Source: Thuidium tamariscinum (lineage: Eukaryota > Streptophyta > Bryopsida > Hypnales > Thuidiaceae). Taken from it: a stretch of 64,000 nt of DNA. A program made the translations under genes and the position numbers. Below, piece by piece: positions 24,201-36,562 of this stretch. The stretch lies in contig OX344749.2 of the NCBI GenBank assembly GCA_947034885.2, positions 40,391,682 to 40,455,681 on the forward strand. Direction: 5' to 3'. The notes under the pieces were generated by a model. That model saw only the letters and a list, made by a program, of their open reading frames with translations. It ran no database searches and had not been told where the DNA came from. Each line of letters opens with the position of its first letter. The first letter of the stretch is position 1.

Positions 24201-27200
24201 TGTCCCGGAATCATGAACATGGATTTATCTAGAGAGTTTGATAGATTTCTCTTCTTTACCAAGGTTACGTGGGGTGATTGTTATGGAATTGGTATATGAA
24301 TGTTTATGTGTGTTTGAGTTGCTCTGCGAAGGAGAATTTTTTGCCTCATCAATGATCATTGCCATTGGTGATCTTGTATTCACCAGTTCAATTTGGTTGT
24401 CTATGTTCAGTGTCACAAAGCCAAGAATCTTGTACCTGGAGCAGGAGGTCAAGCCACACGTACTGGTGAAGCGGTCCTTGAAATACAAGTATGATTTTCC
24501 GGAACTCTTGGAATTTGCAAAATTTTGCACCTTGTTGTCCGATCTTAAGGACTTGAATCTGAGTAATAGTTAGGACAAACCCACCTCTTTTCATTTACTG
24601 CCTACCTGCATTATGTGCCCTTGAAGTTTATCTTTGGCCTTCCCCAATACATATGCGACTTTCTTCAAAATATGATCAAAGTTAGGCTAAGGCAATTTTT
24701 TATTTTCTTGGATTCTAAGTCATTGTTGGGTGGGTACGTTAATACAGAATAAAATGCCAGATGCCCGTGTCGTCTACTGCTCGGCAACGGGAGCCTCAGA
24801 ACCTCGAAACATGGGTTACATGGCTCGCCTTGGGTTATGGGGCTCAGGAACAGATTTTCCTCAATTTGCCTCTTTCCTTGGTGAGCGCTAGATGTTGTTC
24901 AGATGAAGATGAATATTCATAAATTTATTTCGTACGCATGTGTTGCGTTGTGAATCAGTTTCAGAACCGAATCTCTTAATAATTTTACTGATTGTGGAAT
25001 GTCACATATCTTCAGGTGCATTAGAAAAGCGTGGAGTTGGCGCTCTTGAGCTTGTGGCCATGGATATGAAAACAAGGTATGTCTCGACTTTTGAGGTCTC
25101 CTCCATTTTATAGCTTAATGCTCCTGATCATCAGGCGGTTATTAAAGAACTTTCAGACTGATTTTGTAATGAATCGGCACCTTTTACAATTTCTGTTGTC
25201 GATTTTTTTTCAGGGGAATGTACGTATGTCGAACACTTAGTTTTCAAGGGGCTGACTTTTCCATCGATGAAGTACCTCTGGAGGCCAAAATGCAGGTTAA
25301 TGACATGCACGTTTTACACAATCTAACATTCTTGTGTTCAATGGAGGTTGAATGGATTTCTTAATAATCGCTGACGATTTCTGGGTTACAGACCATGTAT
25401 CTTAAAGCATGCCATTTCTGGGCTCAATTGCGTGTGGAGCTTATGTCCGCTTTGGAGGCTGTCGAGAAGAAGCCAAGTCAGAATCAACTTTGGAGGCTAT
25501 ACTGGGCAAATCATCAGGTAATTATGCTCTGCTCAATTTTTTATTTCGGTGGCATATTTTACAAACCATGGCATTTATATAATATATGAATGCACTATTA
25601 TGATAATATTTTGATATCGATGCTGTATAATATATTTAGCAGATTTCTTAAATACTACTCCGTACTGCTGTGCCTAATGTCTACCGGCTACCCTATGAAT
25701 GAATCAGCATGCAAGCGAAAGTTGGGGACCTTTATGCTTCTGCTCTTTTTACGAAGATTTTACTTTCTTACGTAAGAACATTTGAGGTATCAAATTGCCA
25801 TTTGATTTTTTCTTATGCTTTCGTGCCTGGTGCAGCGGTTTTTCCGTCATATTTGCATGTCTGCCAAGGTGCCTGCAGCTGTGTGGTTGGCAAAGGAGGC
25901 ATTGAAAGAAGAGAAATGTGTCGTGATTGGCCTGCAAAGTACAGGTGAAGCACGTACAGAAGAGGCTGTAAATAAATATGTGAGCTTCTTTATGCTTAAT
26001 ACTTTCTCATTTTTCTCATCAATGTTGTGGAGGATGCCAAATAAGTTGTGGGCATCAGCAAATAGCTGGATGTAGGCAGCTGTAAGGCTATTATAGTTGT
26101 CTTTTCTTCCGCAAACGTGCATATGCAAAGAACAGGGTCTACTAGTTAGTGAAACTGCATATTCCTCATGAAATTTTTTATTAATACTCGATTAAGTTAG
26201 TTAATGAAACAATTTTCTGATCCATTTTTCTTTATTTTAGTACGAATCGTTTTCTTGTTGTTCTGCAATTTGATTATTGTATCGCGAACCCTTTCTGATA
26301 AAAGAGTCTTTACACTATTCAATCATTGTTGGTGTGCAGGGCGTCGAGCTTGACGATTTCGTATCAGGGCCACGGGAGTTGTTGCTGAAGCTTGTAGAAG
26401 AACATTATCCTCTTCCTCAGGACCCTAAACACGCTGAAGGTTTACACCAGTCCTTTGATAATTCTTTCTGCTGCCAAGTAACTAGTGCAATGCTTTCTTC
26501 TTCGTTTGAGTTATGTGTGCTCCGAGATTCAGTTTTCTCTTCGAGTGATTCTGGACGAAATTCTCTTCGGATATTTTACTATCGTCTACATGAAAGTGAA
26601 TTTTTTTGATGACTGTCAATTTGTGTGAGCAGGTGAGTCGGAGCCAGACTCAACGGGAAGCGAGGAAGAAATCAGGTCCTGTTATCTTTGCGTGGTGGAA
26701 AACGTATGTGGGCCTGTAACAGAGACACTTATCTTATTTTACCCCAAATTCTTTCCATTTCTTTCTGAATATTGACAGAATCATCTGCTTAAATTTCTAT
26801 ATGGACTTTTGCACGGAGTGATTTCAAACCTTAGCCGTTTTTGTTGTGATAACATATGCTTGACTCCCTTCAACTTGACTTGACGATCTCTTTCACGTGC
26901 AGGCATCGCAGCAGTTCTTGGAATGCAGTAAATGCGGCACTATTGTTCATCCTGCTTGTCTCTCTCCACCTCTAGTGGAAAATGTAGATTGTGAATGGTA
27001 TTGCGTTAGATGCGGTGAGAGGACCACTGACTATCAAGTAGAGCGCCGACGTTATGTTTCTGCTGTTTCCTCCAGGTTCTCTTTGACACTCCTCAGCGGA
27101 CTTATCGTTGCCTTCAAGAATTTTGATGAATTTTCTGTAATTAGATGAGTTGGGTTGAAGTTTGAAACATGAGCTGACAGTAATGGCTTGGATTGGAAGC

Positions 27201-30200
27201 ACATATTTACTAGAGTATGATATATTTTACAGGTATGAAGCAGCAAAGTCAAGGAAGAATACTATCCTGGATGAAATCCGGGCTCTTGAACTGCCAAATA
27301 ATCCTTTGGATGACATTATTGATCAGGTAAGCTTTCATTGACTCAATAGTTTCACCAATTCATTCATCATCAATTGTCCGATACCTACCTGTGAAAGATG
27401 TTTAATTTCTTTCTATAATTTTCTTATGACACCCTACGCCCATCGAGTGTAGTCCCTTCTATCCCCAATTCTCTCGTCAATATTCCTGTCAGGATACGAA
27501 TGTGTTTGATCCTCTTCTTTTCTGTTTGCACAGTTGGGAGGTCCAGACCGGGTTGCAGAAATGACTGGGCGGAGAGGGATGCTGGTGCGGGCTCAGAGTG
27601 GAAAAGGGGTTGTCTACCAAGCACGAAACACGTAAGGAATTTCATTGCGATTTACTTGTACTCCAGAATCGGGTTCTAATGGACGCAGAGAATTATCATG
27701 AATTGATTAAATGTTCTAGCTCGTCTCAGTGTCCTTTTTTCTTTTTGTACATGCAGAAAAGACGTGACGTTGGAAATGATTAATATGCACGAGAAGCAAC
27801 AATTTATGGATGGAAAGAAATATGTTGCAGTCATTTCAGAAGCAGCATCAGCTGGTGTGTCTCTTCAAGCAGATAGAAGAGCCATCAATCAGGTCTGTAT
27901 GCTAGAACTGCTGCATTTAAAAGGTTTGCCCATAATAAGAAAACAATGCATTTCATATAGCGATTATATTTAAACGCTGTTTCGATCGACCATTAAATTT
28001 TGTGACAGAGGAGAAGAGTGCACTTAACATTGGAGCTACCTTGGAGTGCTGATCGTGCAATTCAACAATTTGGGAGGACTCATAGATCTAACCAGGCTTC
28101 TGCTCCTCAGTACAGGTAGGATTCTGTGTGCAAAGTAATGTTCTCCCTGTTTAGTGATTTTCCCACATCAGATGTTTGTGGGATCACAAATATTTGTGAC
28201 CGTATTTTTTTTTAAAATTATTATTATTATTATTATTATTATTAGCTCCCTCCGTAAATTTAGGATTTTGTGTTCAATGCTACGGTAATGAGACTAGCTT
28301 TCTGACTCCGGCAAGGATTGGAAGGCAGCTTATTTTTTGTGAATCGTCACCCCTATACTGACTCAATGAAACTGCAATAGTATGAAGGAGTATTTGAAAT
28401 TGATGAGTAGACTTGAAATTTTTGATGTCTATCTCTATAGTAATGAGGCATGTGCCTATCAAAAAGAAAATTTTAAAAATCATTATTTTATATCATCTAC
28501 ATTCATGCAAATAGGGCTTCCTTGCATGCACAATTATGAACATTGAAAATGGTTTCAAGATCATTCTTTTGGTGAAATTTCTTTTCCATGATGTCTTAAC
28601 AAAATGATTTTTTAGTTTTTTAAAACTTTTTTTACTTTTTCTTCAAATTAAAACATCAAAGTACCTATTTTCATGAGATTTTATAGAATTGCTTTTCATT
28701 TTGAATTGGTGCTAAATATAGTCGCAATATGCAGATTGCTATTCACAAATCTTGGTGGGGAACGCCGATTTGCATCCATTGTTGCTAAGCGCCTTGAGAC
28801 TCTCGGGGCATTGACTCAGGGTGATAGAAGGTTTGTGCTCTGAACATCAGAAATTATCGTGGGGTTTGTTAGGTTGAAAAGCATAAGTGCCTTACAGAGT
28901 TCGTCTGGGAACTTTACGTCTTCCTTTCTTGCTCACGGCAGTCTTTTTCGTCCTCTATTGTTATTATGTGTTTAGGAGTCTTATTTAGAAATGCTGTGCA
29001 GTAGAAATGCGCAACATCATTGGTGTATTAACCTGTACAGTATGAGCAAGGGCCAACTAGCTCTCCAGTTCCGTGTTCTGAAATATGATTTTTTTTCGTT
29101 CAGGGCTGGCCCGTCACTGAGTGCCTTCAATTATGACAGTGTTTATGGAAAGAAAGCACTTGCAAGCACATATAAATCCATCATGGAACAGGTGGGCATC
29201 TGATTGTTTCTTGTTTGTGAGATTGGCTGCTTAGACCAACTTGGTGACTTTGATTGTATGTATAAGCGTGGGGAATTTCAAATATGAAGAACCATAATTA
29301 GTGGTATAGACGCTAAATGGGAGAATTCTACAAAAGGACTTGTTTGCATTGTGCGGATCTTGTGACGCTTTTACTCCAATATATCAACGCTTCGCAAGTA
29401 GCACTGGGGTTTTCCAAGGATCTAAATATGGTCCTTTTGCAGTTTTGGTTGAAATATTGTACATTAAGACGTTTTTCGACTTGATTCGTAAGATGACTTG
29501 AGGATGTATTTTTTGAATTCTGCCTTTCTGGTGTGACACCTGTTCTTGGAACTGTCCTGTTGTCGCTTTATGACGTTCACTTTGGTTTCAGGCAGAGCCA
29601 TTGGTAATACCACCTGGCTGTCCTAGTGCTAGTGGAGATTCGGCAAAGGCGAAGGAGTTCTTTCATTTGTGCCGGCAGGCGCTTCTCACCGTAGGAATCA
29701 TCCGTGATGCAGTTGGTGGTAAGTATTTTGGCAATGTCAATTGCAGCCATACATCTTTCAAGTGAAGGCTGATACATCTTATACTCGAATATCCTCTGAT
29801 CATTCCAGATTTGCAGCGATTATGTCTTTGTCAAGGCTCTGTCTAAGCACAAATATTCGACTAATGTGAAGAACAAATGTTGGCCCAAGAAACTTAATCA
29901 CTAGTGCGTGCTGTTTGCAGTTAGTCAGGCTAATGGTTCAACAAAGTCATCTACAAGACCCTCTGGACGAATAGCCGAAGCAGATTTACACGATGTTGGC
30001 AGGTTTCTCAACAGGGCTCTAGGCTTGCCACCAGATGTACAAAATCGGTATAGTCTATCATTATTACCCTAGTGTCCGGCTATCGTGAATGAGCATATCA
30101 CACTGAGACAGACTGTATTCCTTGTTTCAAGAAAATTTTGTTTGAATTGAATCTTTATGCAACCTTTTGTCGAATGCAAATGGTGTGGGCACTGAAAAAG

Positions 30201-32523
30201 TTACGCTGTTTTGAACATTGTGTGAAGGCCCTATAGCCAGATAAGTTACTGTTATTTGCTTGTTGTTGATGCAGACTCTTTGATTATTTTGTAAGTGTTT
30301 TTGATGAGCTCATACGGGATGCTCGGAAAGAAGGCCAATTCGATTCTGGTATAGTGGACATAAAGGCTAGTACAATCGAACTAAATGGTTCTCCGAAGGT
30401 TTGTGGTTAACCCCTTCTACCTTATTACAGTCGTGGTTGCTAAAAAGACTTATTCTGAAATAGATTGGTTATATATATTTTTTGTGATGATTTATGTATT
30501 TCTTTTGCTTTGAAAAAACAAACAAGAAACTGCTTATAGCATTTTGAAAATATATTTCAGTACGGCCTTATAGCTCAAGTAGTGGTCCATCCCTGCAAGC
30601 ACAACTATGATCACGGTTTTTGTATGTATTCTGTGACTACTGCGACATAATTAGCAATCTAATAGTTTAGGGCTTCTTACACGTGATGAGTGTATTTTGA
30701 CTCGGTTGTCTTGCTGATTTTTGCTCGTCTAATCGTCACAATACAGACAGTTCATGTGGACTCTATGTCTGGAGCACCGACTACACTGTTTGTTTTGGAA
30801 ACAGACCGAGGCCTCACTTGGGAGGTTTGTCTTCAATCTACCACTTTGTTGTATTTCCTTGAATCTTTAGTGATTGAATGGATTTGTAGGCTTATGCCTT
30901 GCGAATTTTAATACTGAGAAAACCGTTTGCTTTGCTGCGTCAGGCTGCCAGTAAGTTACATGAGGAACATGCCGATGGTGTTGATAATGGCATTTATCGA
31001 TCCAGACGAGAATGGCTTGGGAGAACTCACTATCTTCTTGCTCTAGAAAGGTGAGGCGTCGGTTTAAGAAGTTAAAGCCTCAGTACGTTGCTGTGGTAGA
31101 TAAAGGATGATGTAAGGTTTAATCATTAAATTGTATTGCTGTGAGGTCTTTGGCTCACGGAATATTAATAAAAAACTATTTGTGACAGGTCCGGATCAAA
31201 TCCTAAGGCTTTCAGAGTTTTCAGACCAGCTAGTGGTGAAGCCCCAAGGTATGCACTGCGCTTTTCTGAATTGCAAGTGCTCGTTATCAGAATCGCTCTT
31301 GTTGATTTTCCAGTTGTGTTGTTCGTCAGATTCTGTTCCTTTCGAGGAAATTGGGGAAAAATAACTTCTTATGTGGAGATGGGTTTATGATGTACACAAG
31401 GAGTTTCTGAGTATGCAAGTGAAACTGGTTGTGTTTTTGCAGGGAAATGCCATTCTCTGAACTGCGCAGCAAATATACCAAGGTATCCTCCGAAGACCAG
31501 GCCAAGCCTGGCTGGCTTGAGGATTTCAGCATCTCAGCAGATCAAGTACGTAATATTGTGTCCGCTCTACTCGATATTGAAAATGTTCTTATCCTGTGAT
31601 TTCATCGCTACTCGGGTGACAGTTTTGGTGTTGTGAAGTATTTCTTTTGCGTTCCAGTATTAGTTGGTTAAAGTTGCTGTCGCTGCTGTTGCATCTCGCA
31701 GCAAATAACTGGATGGCTGTGTGTTGTCCGTACCTACAGTGCCTGCATGGGCCAAAGTGCAAAACGGGTTCAAGTTGCACAATTGGTCGAAGAGTGCAGC
31801 AGGTGCATATCTTGGGGGGCTTAATTTTACCTGTGTGGGGAACGGTTGAGAAGGCTCTATCCAAGCAGGTTCGTGTGCCTCGCTGATATCGCACTTAAGT
31901 CAGTAATGACCGATATAGTATACGGGTAGCAACATTTAATTTTGATCTCAGTGAGTGATGCTCACAAATGCAGTTTAATATCCCCATTATATTATGTATT
32001 TGTTTGGTGGTTGTTATGGTGGTTGCACAATTACTTTGTTCGCTAATCGTGATTCTAGTAAAAACAATTGATTTTTAATGATACAATTTTCAATGTGGTG
32101 TTGTGGCTCCATGTCCTCACAGATACGAAAAAGTCATAAGAGGTTACGCGTTGTGCGACTTGAAACGACCACCGAAGGTCGCCGGATTGTGGGCCTTCAT
32201 ATTCCCAATACTGCAGTTGAAGCAGTTTTGTCAGGTCAGACTTGTCTTCTAACATGATATGTTGGTTTGCTTGATAGTCATACTCAACGAACTCGAGTAT
32301 TTCATTCTTTCCAATAAAAATTCGGTCACAGTTGCATGCGAGGAGGAACGTCTGGCAAGTACGACCGCAACGATGTTGTTTTCTACGGTCTAATTATTCT
32401 CGTCATAGATAGACGAATGTAGAATGTTGTCATATTTTTCAACACGTGGGCGCTAACAACGTTGTGCTTTTGGCAGGGCTCAATGATCTTCAAGTGAAAT
32501 CTATGGACGATTCAGGGGGATAG
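21202..32523 (+). CDS. FGT1: FORGETTER1 / strawberry notch (SBNO) family helicase-like chromatin protein, 1237 aa, 31 coding exons
   Basis: Arabidopsis FGT1 is a nuclear strawberry-notch homologue that binds chromatin remodellers and sustains expression of heat-memory genes. Exons: 21202-21684, 22481-22546, 22778-22951, 23271-23401, 23540-23616, 23902-24083, 24411-24488, 24748-24880, 25016-25076, 25214-25295, 25392-25517, 25836-25979, 26340-26439, 26633-26703, 26903-27075, 27233-27326, 27534-27631, 27757-27892, 28009-28115, 28735-28830, 29104-29191, 29592-29718, 29921-30047, 30275-30398, 30747-30824, 30944-31050, 31189-31248, 31443-31545, 31740-31868, 32123-32234, 32477-32523. All junctions keep frame. 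Two LSD1-like zinc fingers (C22/25/40/43 and C71/74/89/92) precede Walker [12 protein letters not shown] (258-268), DECH (370-373, split by an intron), a PHD finger (about 628-690) and GRTHRSNQ near 825. The acidic linker before the PHD finger is shorter than in Arabidopsis. Start at 21202 fits the family; the ATG at 21082 adds an unrelated hydrophobic stretch. Confidence 0.96.
28210..28725. repeat. Repeat debris in the long intron 19 of FGT1
   Basis: Intron 28116-28734 is one of the longest in the gene. It contains a (TTA)n microsatellite ending near 28245, followed at once by a Stowaway-like terminus CTCCCTCCGT. About 28430-28720 matches the interior of the GGGTGATTGCAAGAAA element at 55098-55829 (for example GATCATTCTTTTGGTGAAAT and CAAAGTACCTATTTTCATGA). 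The flanking exons splice in phase, so the insertions appear tolerated. Confidence 0.7.
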
Positions 32524-33219
32524 CTATATCCAGACTGGTGTAAATTTTTAAAGTTTTCTTTAGTCATTTTTTTGTCATTAGAAATTTATTATGAACCTGG
32601 AAGAGATAAGATACTTACACTAGTCCAGCAGCCGTTGCCTTCATGAAACGATCAATGATTTTCGTTCAAAAGCGTTCTGAGCAGTCGATGTATATAGTGC
32701 TATCACATTGCGGTTGAACTTCAATACATTAGAAGTTGTACGTTATTTGTGACGTGCACGAGAAGTCCAAGTAGACTTTGATTATCAAGTTCACCAGCTC
32801 TTTGTAAGGCATGGAACCCTGATTAGGGTTTGGAATCTTAAATTGATATAATGCACACATTCATATGTACTATCTTGTTCTGTTCATCTAATGAGATTGT
32901 GGAAAGTGAGTTTGGATTGCAGGACAACCTTGTCGGTAATGTAGAATGAGTTCATCGTTGCGAGGGACAGTTCAATGCATCTTCAAGTTCACGTGCTTGT
33001 TATTTGCAGCTCAAGTTCAGAATGTATTACATGCCCAGATTACCAAACTGTAGTGCGAATAGGTTACATCAGAAAATTTCCATTAAAGCAAGTTGGTATC
33101 CTTGACCAAGTCAACGAAACGAATCCTAAACTAGAATCGAGGAAGAAAGAATTGTTTCACTCACAGGGACGCTTGAATCGCTGCATTCCGTGACTTCGGA
33201 GGTCAGCCTCAGGGATTCA
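32524..33219. other. Intergenic gap between two convergent genes
   Basis: About 0.7 kb lies between the FGT1 stop and the end of the H1-like frame read on the opposite strand, so both 3' UTRs must fit here and may overlap. A 72-codon open frame at 32975-33193 has no recognisable features and is probably chance. Confidence 0.5.
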
Positions 33220-33846
33220 CTAGGATTGGATGTACCATCCATCAACGGAGAGATTCAAGCCTTCTTCTGATGAGAGTTTTGAAGGAGTGGGGCCGAGGGC
33301 GAGCGTGTCCATTGGGGCTTTCACCGGTACATTCTCTCCATGATATTTGTATTGCTGGTCGATTTTATTCACATGCTGTCTTTGGTGCCTGCTGCAGTGA
33401 TGGTGCCAATCATGGTGGTGCCCATGGTGATGTCTCCGGGAATGGTGTCTTTTGTGATGCCGTCTACGGTGATGGTGCCGTCTGTGGTGCTCACTGTGGT
33501 GATGGTGCTGTCTATGGTGATGTTGGGGTCTTCTTCGACGGTGCCTTCGACCGCGGCGTCGGCTACGACGGGACCTTCTTCTGTAACGCCTGTGAGGCAC
33601 AACAGCGCGAGCAATGGCACGCGCCTTGGTGGATTTGTAGATCGTTCCCTTCCGCAGGAGCTTCCCTTTCTGAATTAGGGTTTTGAAAGTGGTGTGGATC
33701 AATTTCTTCTTCCTGGAATCCAGTTTCGCATCGTAAGTGACCTCCAGGTGCTTGCGTACTTGGACCAAGGTGGCACCTCTGTGCTGCTTGGTGACATGAG
33801 TGATAGCTGCTCGGACCAAGGCACACATTGGTATAAGCCTAAGCAT
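33220..33846 (-). CDS. Protamine-like sperm chromatin protein derived from linker histone H1 (H15 winged helix plus Arg/His-rich tail)
   Basis: One 208-aa open frame. Residues 5-68 align with the H1/H5 globular domain: VRAAITHV for helix 1, VQVRKHLEVTY for helix 2, KKLIHTTFKTLIQKGKL for helix 3, then a basic KLLRKG. Residues 86-106 are almost all arginine, and 107-155 consist mainly of His and Arg with scattered Ser, Gly and Trp. A 50-residue, less basic C-terminus follows. There is no usual H1 N-terminal tail or lysine-rich C-terminal tail. Arginine-rich proteins of H1 ancestry are known as sperm protamines in liverworts and charophytes; assigning this protein to compaction of sperm DNA is inference from composition. 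An in-frame stop lies just upstream of the ATG at 33846, though a spliced 5' exon is possible. The other frames of this repetitive region are shadows. The exact 3' end is uncertain. Confidence 0.7.
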   Translation of the reverse strand: MLRLIPMCALVRAAITHVTKQHRGATLVQVRKHLEVTYDAKLDSRKKKLIHTTFKTLIQKGKLLRKGTIYKSTKARAIARAVVPHRRYRRRSRRSRRRGRRHRRRRPQHHHRQHHHHSEHHRRHHHRRRHHKRHHSRRHHHGHHHDWHHHCSRHQRQHVNKIDQQYKYHGENVPVKAPMDTLALGPTPSKLSSEEGLNLSVDGWYIQS

Positions 33847-34130
33847 GGTGCCTGGCTAGTGGCAAACCTGGACAAATGGCTTATTGAAGGTGTTGAAAAT
33901 CGAAATCTCACATCATTCACCAGTCACAAACTAATTCTGAAGCTGTTTTTAGTCGCTGAGGATGGAAACCGGTGCTACATTGTATCCAAAGTGATGAGCT
34001 CATCCTAGAATCGTATGATGAAAAATTCTCTTTGGACATTACACTTGTCTGTGACTGGATGTTGCTTAGGACCGAAGAGACATGTCTGTTCACAAATAGT
34101 CTAATAGATGGAGGTCTTCTGGAATGCTAA

Positions 34131-35121
34131 TGTACAGTCAGGTCCAGCTCAATTACGAATTTTTGCACAGTTAAAGAAAATTTCACTACAGCCAACTTTG
34201 CCACCCTCTCAAGGGCTGAAAAATTAGTTTTTTACTATGAAATTTTTTGTACAAGATCATTTCTAAGTTGATAACATATGTGGAAATTTCAAGGCCAAAA
34301 GATTCACCCAAAAAAAGATATGCAAAATCTATCAACATGTGTAGTTGTAAGCTTTCACTGCTGTCAACTTTGCCAATGTCTCAAGGATTGAAAACTTTTT
34401 CGTTTGGCATGAAATTTTTGGGATGAAATCATCTCTATGTTGATTATATGTGTGGAAAATTTCAAGGCCAAAAGATTCACCGAAAAAAAGATATTCAAAA
34501 TCTACTAACATGTGTAGTTAAGAAAAAACTTTCACTACTACCAACTTTGACACCCTCCCAAAAATTGAAAAAAAAAGTTTTGGCCATGAAACTTTTTTCA
34601 TGAGATCATCTTTGTGTTGATAACATGTAAGATAAATTTCAAGTTCAAAAGATTCACACAAAAAATATATTTGAAATGTACCAATATGTACATCGAAGTT
34701 GGCAATAGTGAAATTGTCCCTTATATTGACACATGGTAGTAGATTTCGAATATCTTTTTTGGAATAAATTTTTTGAACCTGAAATTTACGACACATATAA
34801 TTAACATAGAGGTGATCTGATGACCAAAATTTCATGGCCAAATTTTTCTTTTTCAATTTTTGGGAGGGTGTCAAAGTTGATAGTAGTGAAGTTTTTTTCT
34901 TAACTACACATGTTAGTAGATTCTAAATATCTTTTTTTGGTAAATTTTTTGACCTTGAAATTTGTCACATGTGTTATTAACATAGAGAGGATCTTGTGAA
35001 AAAAAATTTCATGTTAAAATAATAATTTTTCAGCCCTTGGGAGGGCGTCAAAATTGGCAGCAGTGAAGTTTTGTTCCCTGTGTATGCAAGAATTTGTAAT
35101 TGAGCTGGACTTGACTGTACA
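34131..35121. repeat. Giant inverted repeat (foldback) 1, about 990 bp
   Basis: The left end TGTACAGTCAGGTCCAGCTC and right end GAGCTGGACTTGACTGTACA are inverted copies. Each arm is built from diverged units of about 175 bp (recognised by CAACTTTGACACCCTC, TTTCAAGGCCAAAAGATTCA and CAACATGTGTAGTT), in forward order left of about 34700 and inverted right of it. It starts 285 bp upstream of the H1-like start codon. Transcribed, it could form a long double-stranded RNA. Confidence 0.85.
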
Positions 35122-36503
35122 GTGGGGTACCAATCAAAATATCGTTTTTGAATTCGCAGTGAATTTTTTTTCAGTACTGCCAACTTTGAAAGCCTATCAA
35201 GAGTTCAAAAATTGGTATTTTATCACGAAATTTTTATCACAGCATTATCTTTAAGTTAATTATATGTATGCCAAATTTCAAGGCCAAAAGATTCACCGAA
35301 AAAAAATTATACAAAATCTACCAACATGGGTAGTGGTGAGAAATATTTCACTACTTTCAACTTTGACACCTTCCTAAGGATTGAGTTTCTTTTCTTTTTT
35401 CATGAAATTTTTGTTATGGAACAATTCAATATGTATAAAAAGTTTCAAGGCAAAAATTTGTTTTTTTAAGAAGATATTTGATATCTCCTAACAGGTGTAG
35501 TTTTGAGAAAATTTTCACAATTGCCAATTTTGACACCCTTGCAAGGGCTGAAAATTTGGTTTCTTACCATGAATTTCTTTTTGTGAAGTCATCTATATGT
35601 TGATAATATGTGCTACAAATTTCAAGTTCAAATGAATTACCAAAAAAAAGATATACAAAATCTCCCAACAAGTTGTGAGGAGGAGTTTTTGAGCCCTTAG
35701 TATAGAGTTATTTTATGGAGCAAAGTTTGACACAAATGTAAAAACTCAACCTCACAACTACACATGTTGAGAGATTTTGAATATCTTTTCCTGGGTAAGT
35801 GTTTTGAACTTGAAATTTGGAACATATATTATCAACATAAAGTTGATCTTATTTAAAAAAATTCATGTTAAATAGACAAATTTTTAGCCCTTGAGAGGGT
35901 GTCAAAGTGGGCAATAGTGAAAATTTTCTCACAACTACACATGTTGGGAGATTTTGTATATCTTTTTTTTGGCAATTCATTTGAATTTGAAATTTGTAGC
36001 ACATATTATCAACATATAGATGACTTCACAAAAAGAAATTCATGGTAAGAAACCAAATTTTCAGCCCTTGGGAGGGTGCCAAAGTTGGCAATTGTGAAAA
36101 TTTTCTCAAAACTACACTTGTTGGGAGATTTCAAATATCTTCTTAAAAAAAATTTACCTTGAAACTTTTTATACATATCAAAAACATAGAGATTGTTTCA
36201 TGAAAAAAAAATTTCATGGCAAAAGAAAAGAAACTCAATCCTTAGGAAGGTGTCAAAGTTGAAAGTAGTAAAATGTTTCTCACCACTATCCATGTTGGTA
36301 GATTTTGAATAACTTTTTTTCGGTGAATCTTTTGGACTTGGAATTTGGCGTATATATAATTAACTTAAAGATGATGCTGTGGTAAAAATTTCGTGATAAA
36401 ATACCAATTTTTGAGCTCACATGAGGCTTTCAAAGTTGGCAGTACTAAAAAAAGTTTCACTACGAATTCAAAAACGACATTTTGATTGGTACCCCATTGT
36501 ACA
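35116..36503. repeat. Giant inverted repeat (foldback) 2, about 1.4 kb, sharing its edge with foldback 1
   Basis: It begins TGTACAGTGGGGTACC and ends GGTACCCCATTGTACA. Just inside are the inverted partners TTTTTGAATTCGCAGTGAA and TTTCACTACGAATTCAAAAA. The arms consist of the same 175-bp unit family as foldback 1, about three units per arm, with the centre near 35720. The TGTACA terminus is shared by both foldbacks, as if one inserted against or duplicated from the other. No coding sequence is present. Confidence 0.85.
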
Positions 36504-36562
36504 GTATATGCTAAACCATGTAGTCTTTTATCTTGTCTCTAATATTTGTATAGTGGAATGTA

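Noticed and set aside
33369-33620. Minus-strand Thr/Ile-rich frame
   Set aside because: Overlaps the H1-like tail one frame off, with low-complexity content forced by the repetitive codons and no domain.
33270-33686. Plus-strand Gly/Ala/Asp-rich open frame of 138 codons
   Set aside because: It is the antisense shadow of the His/Arg-rich tail of the H1-like gene; the H15 domain supports only the minus frame.
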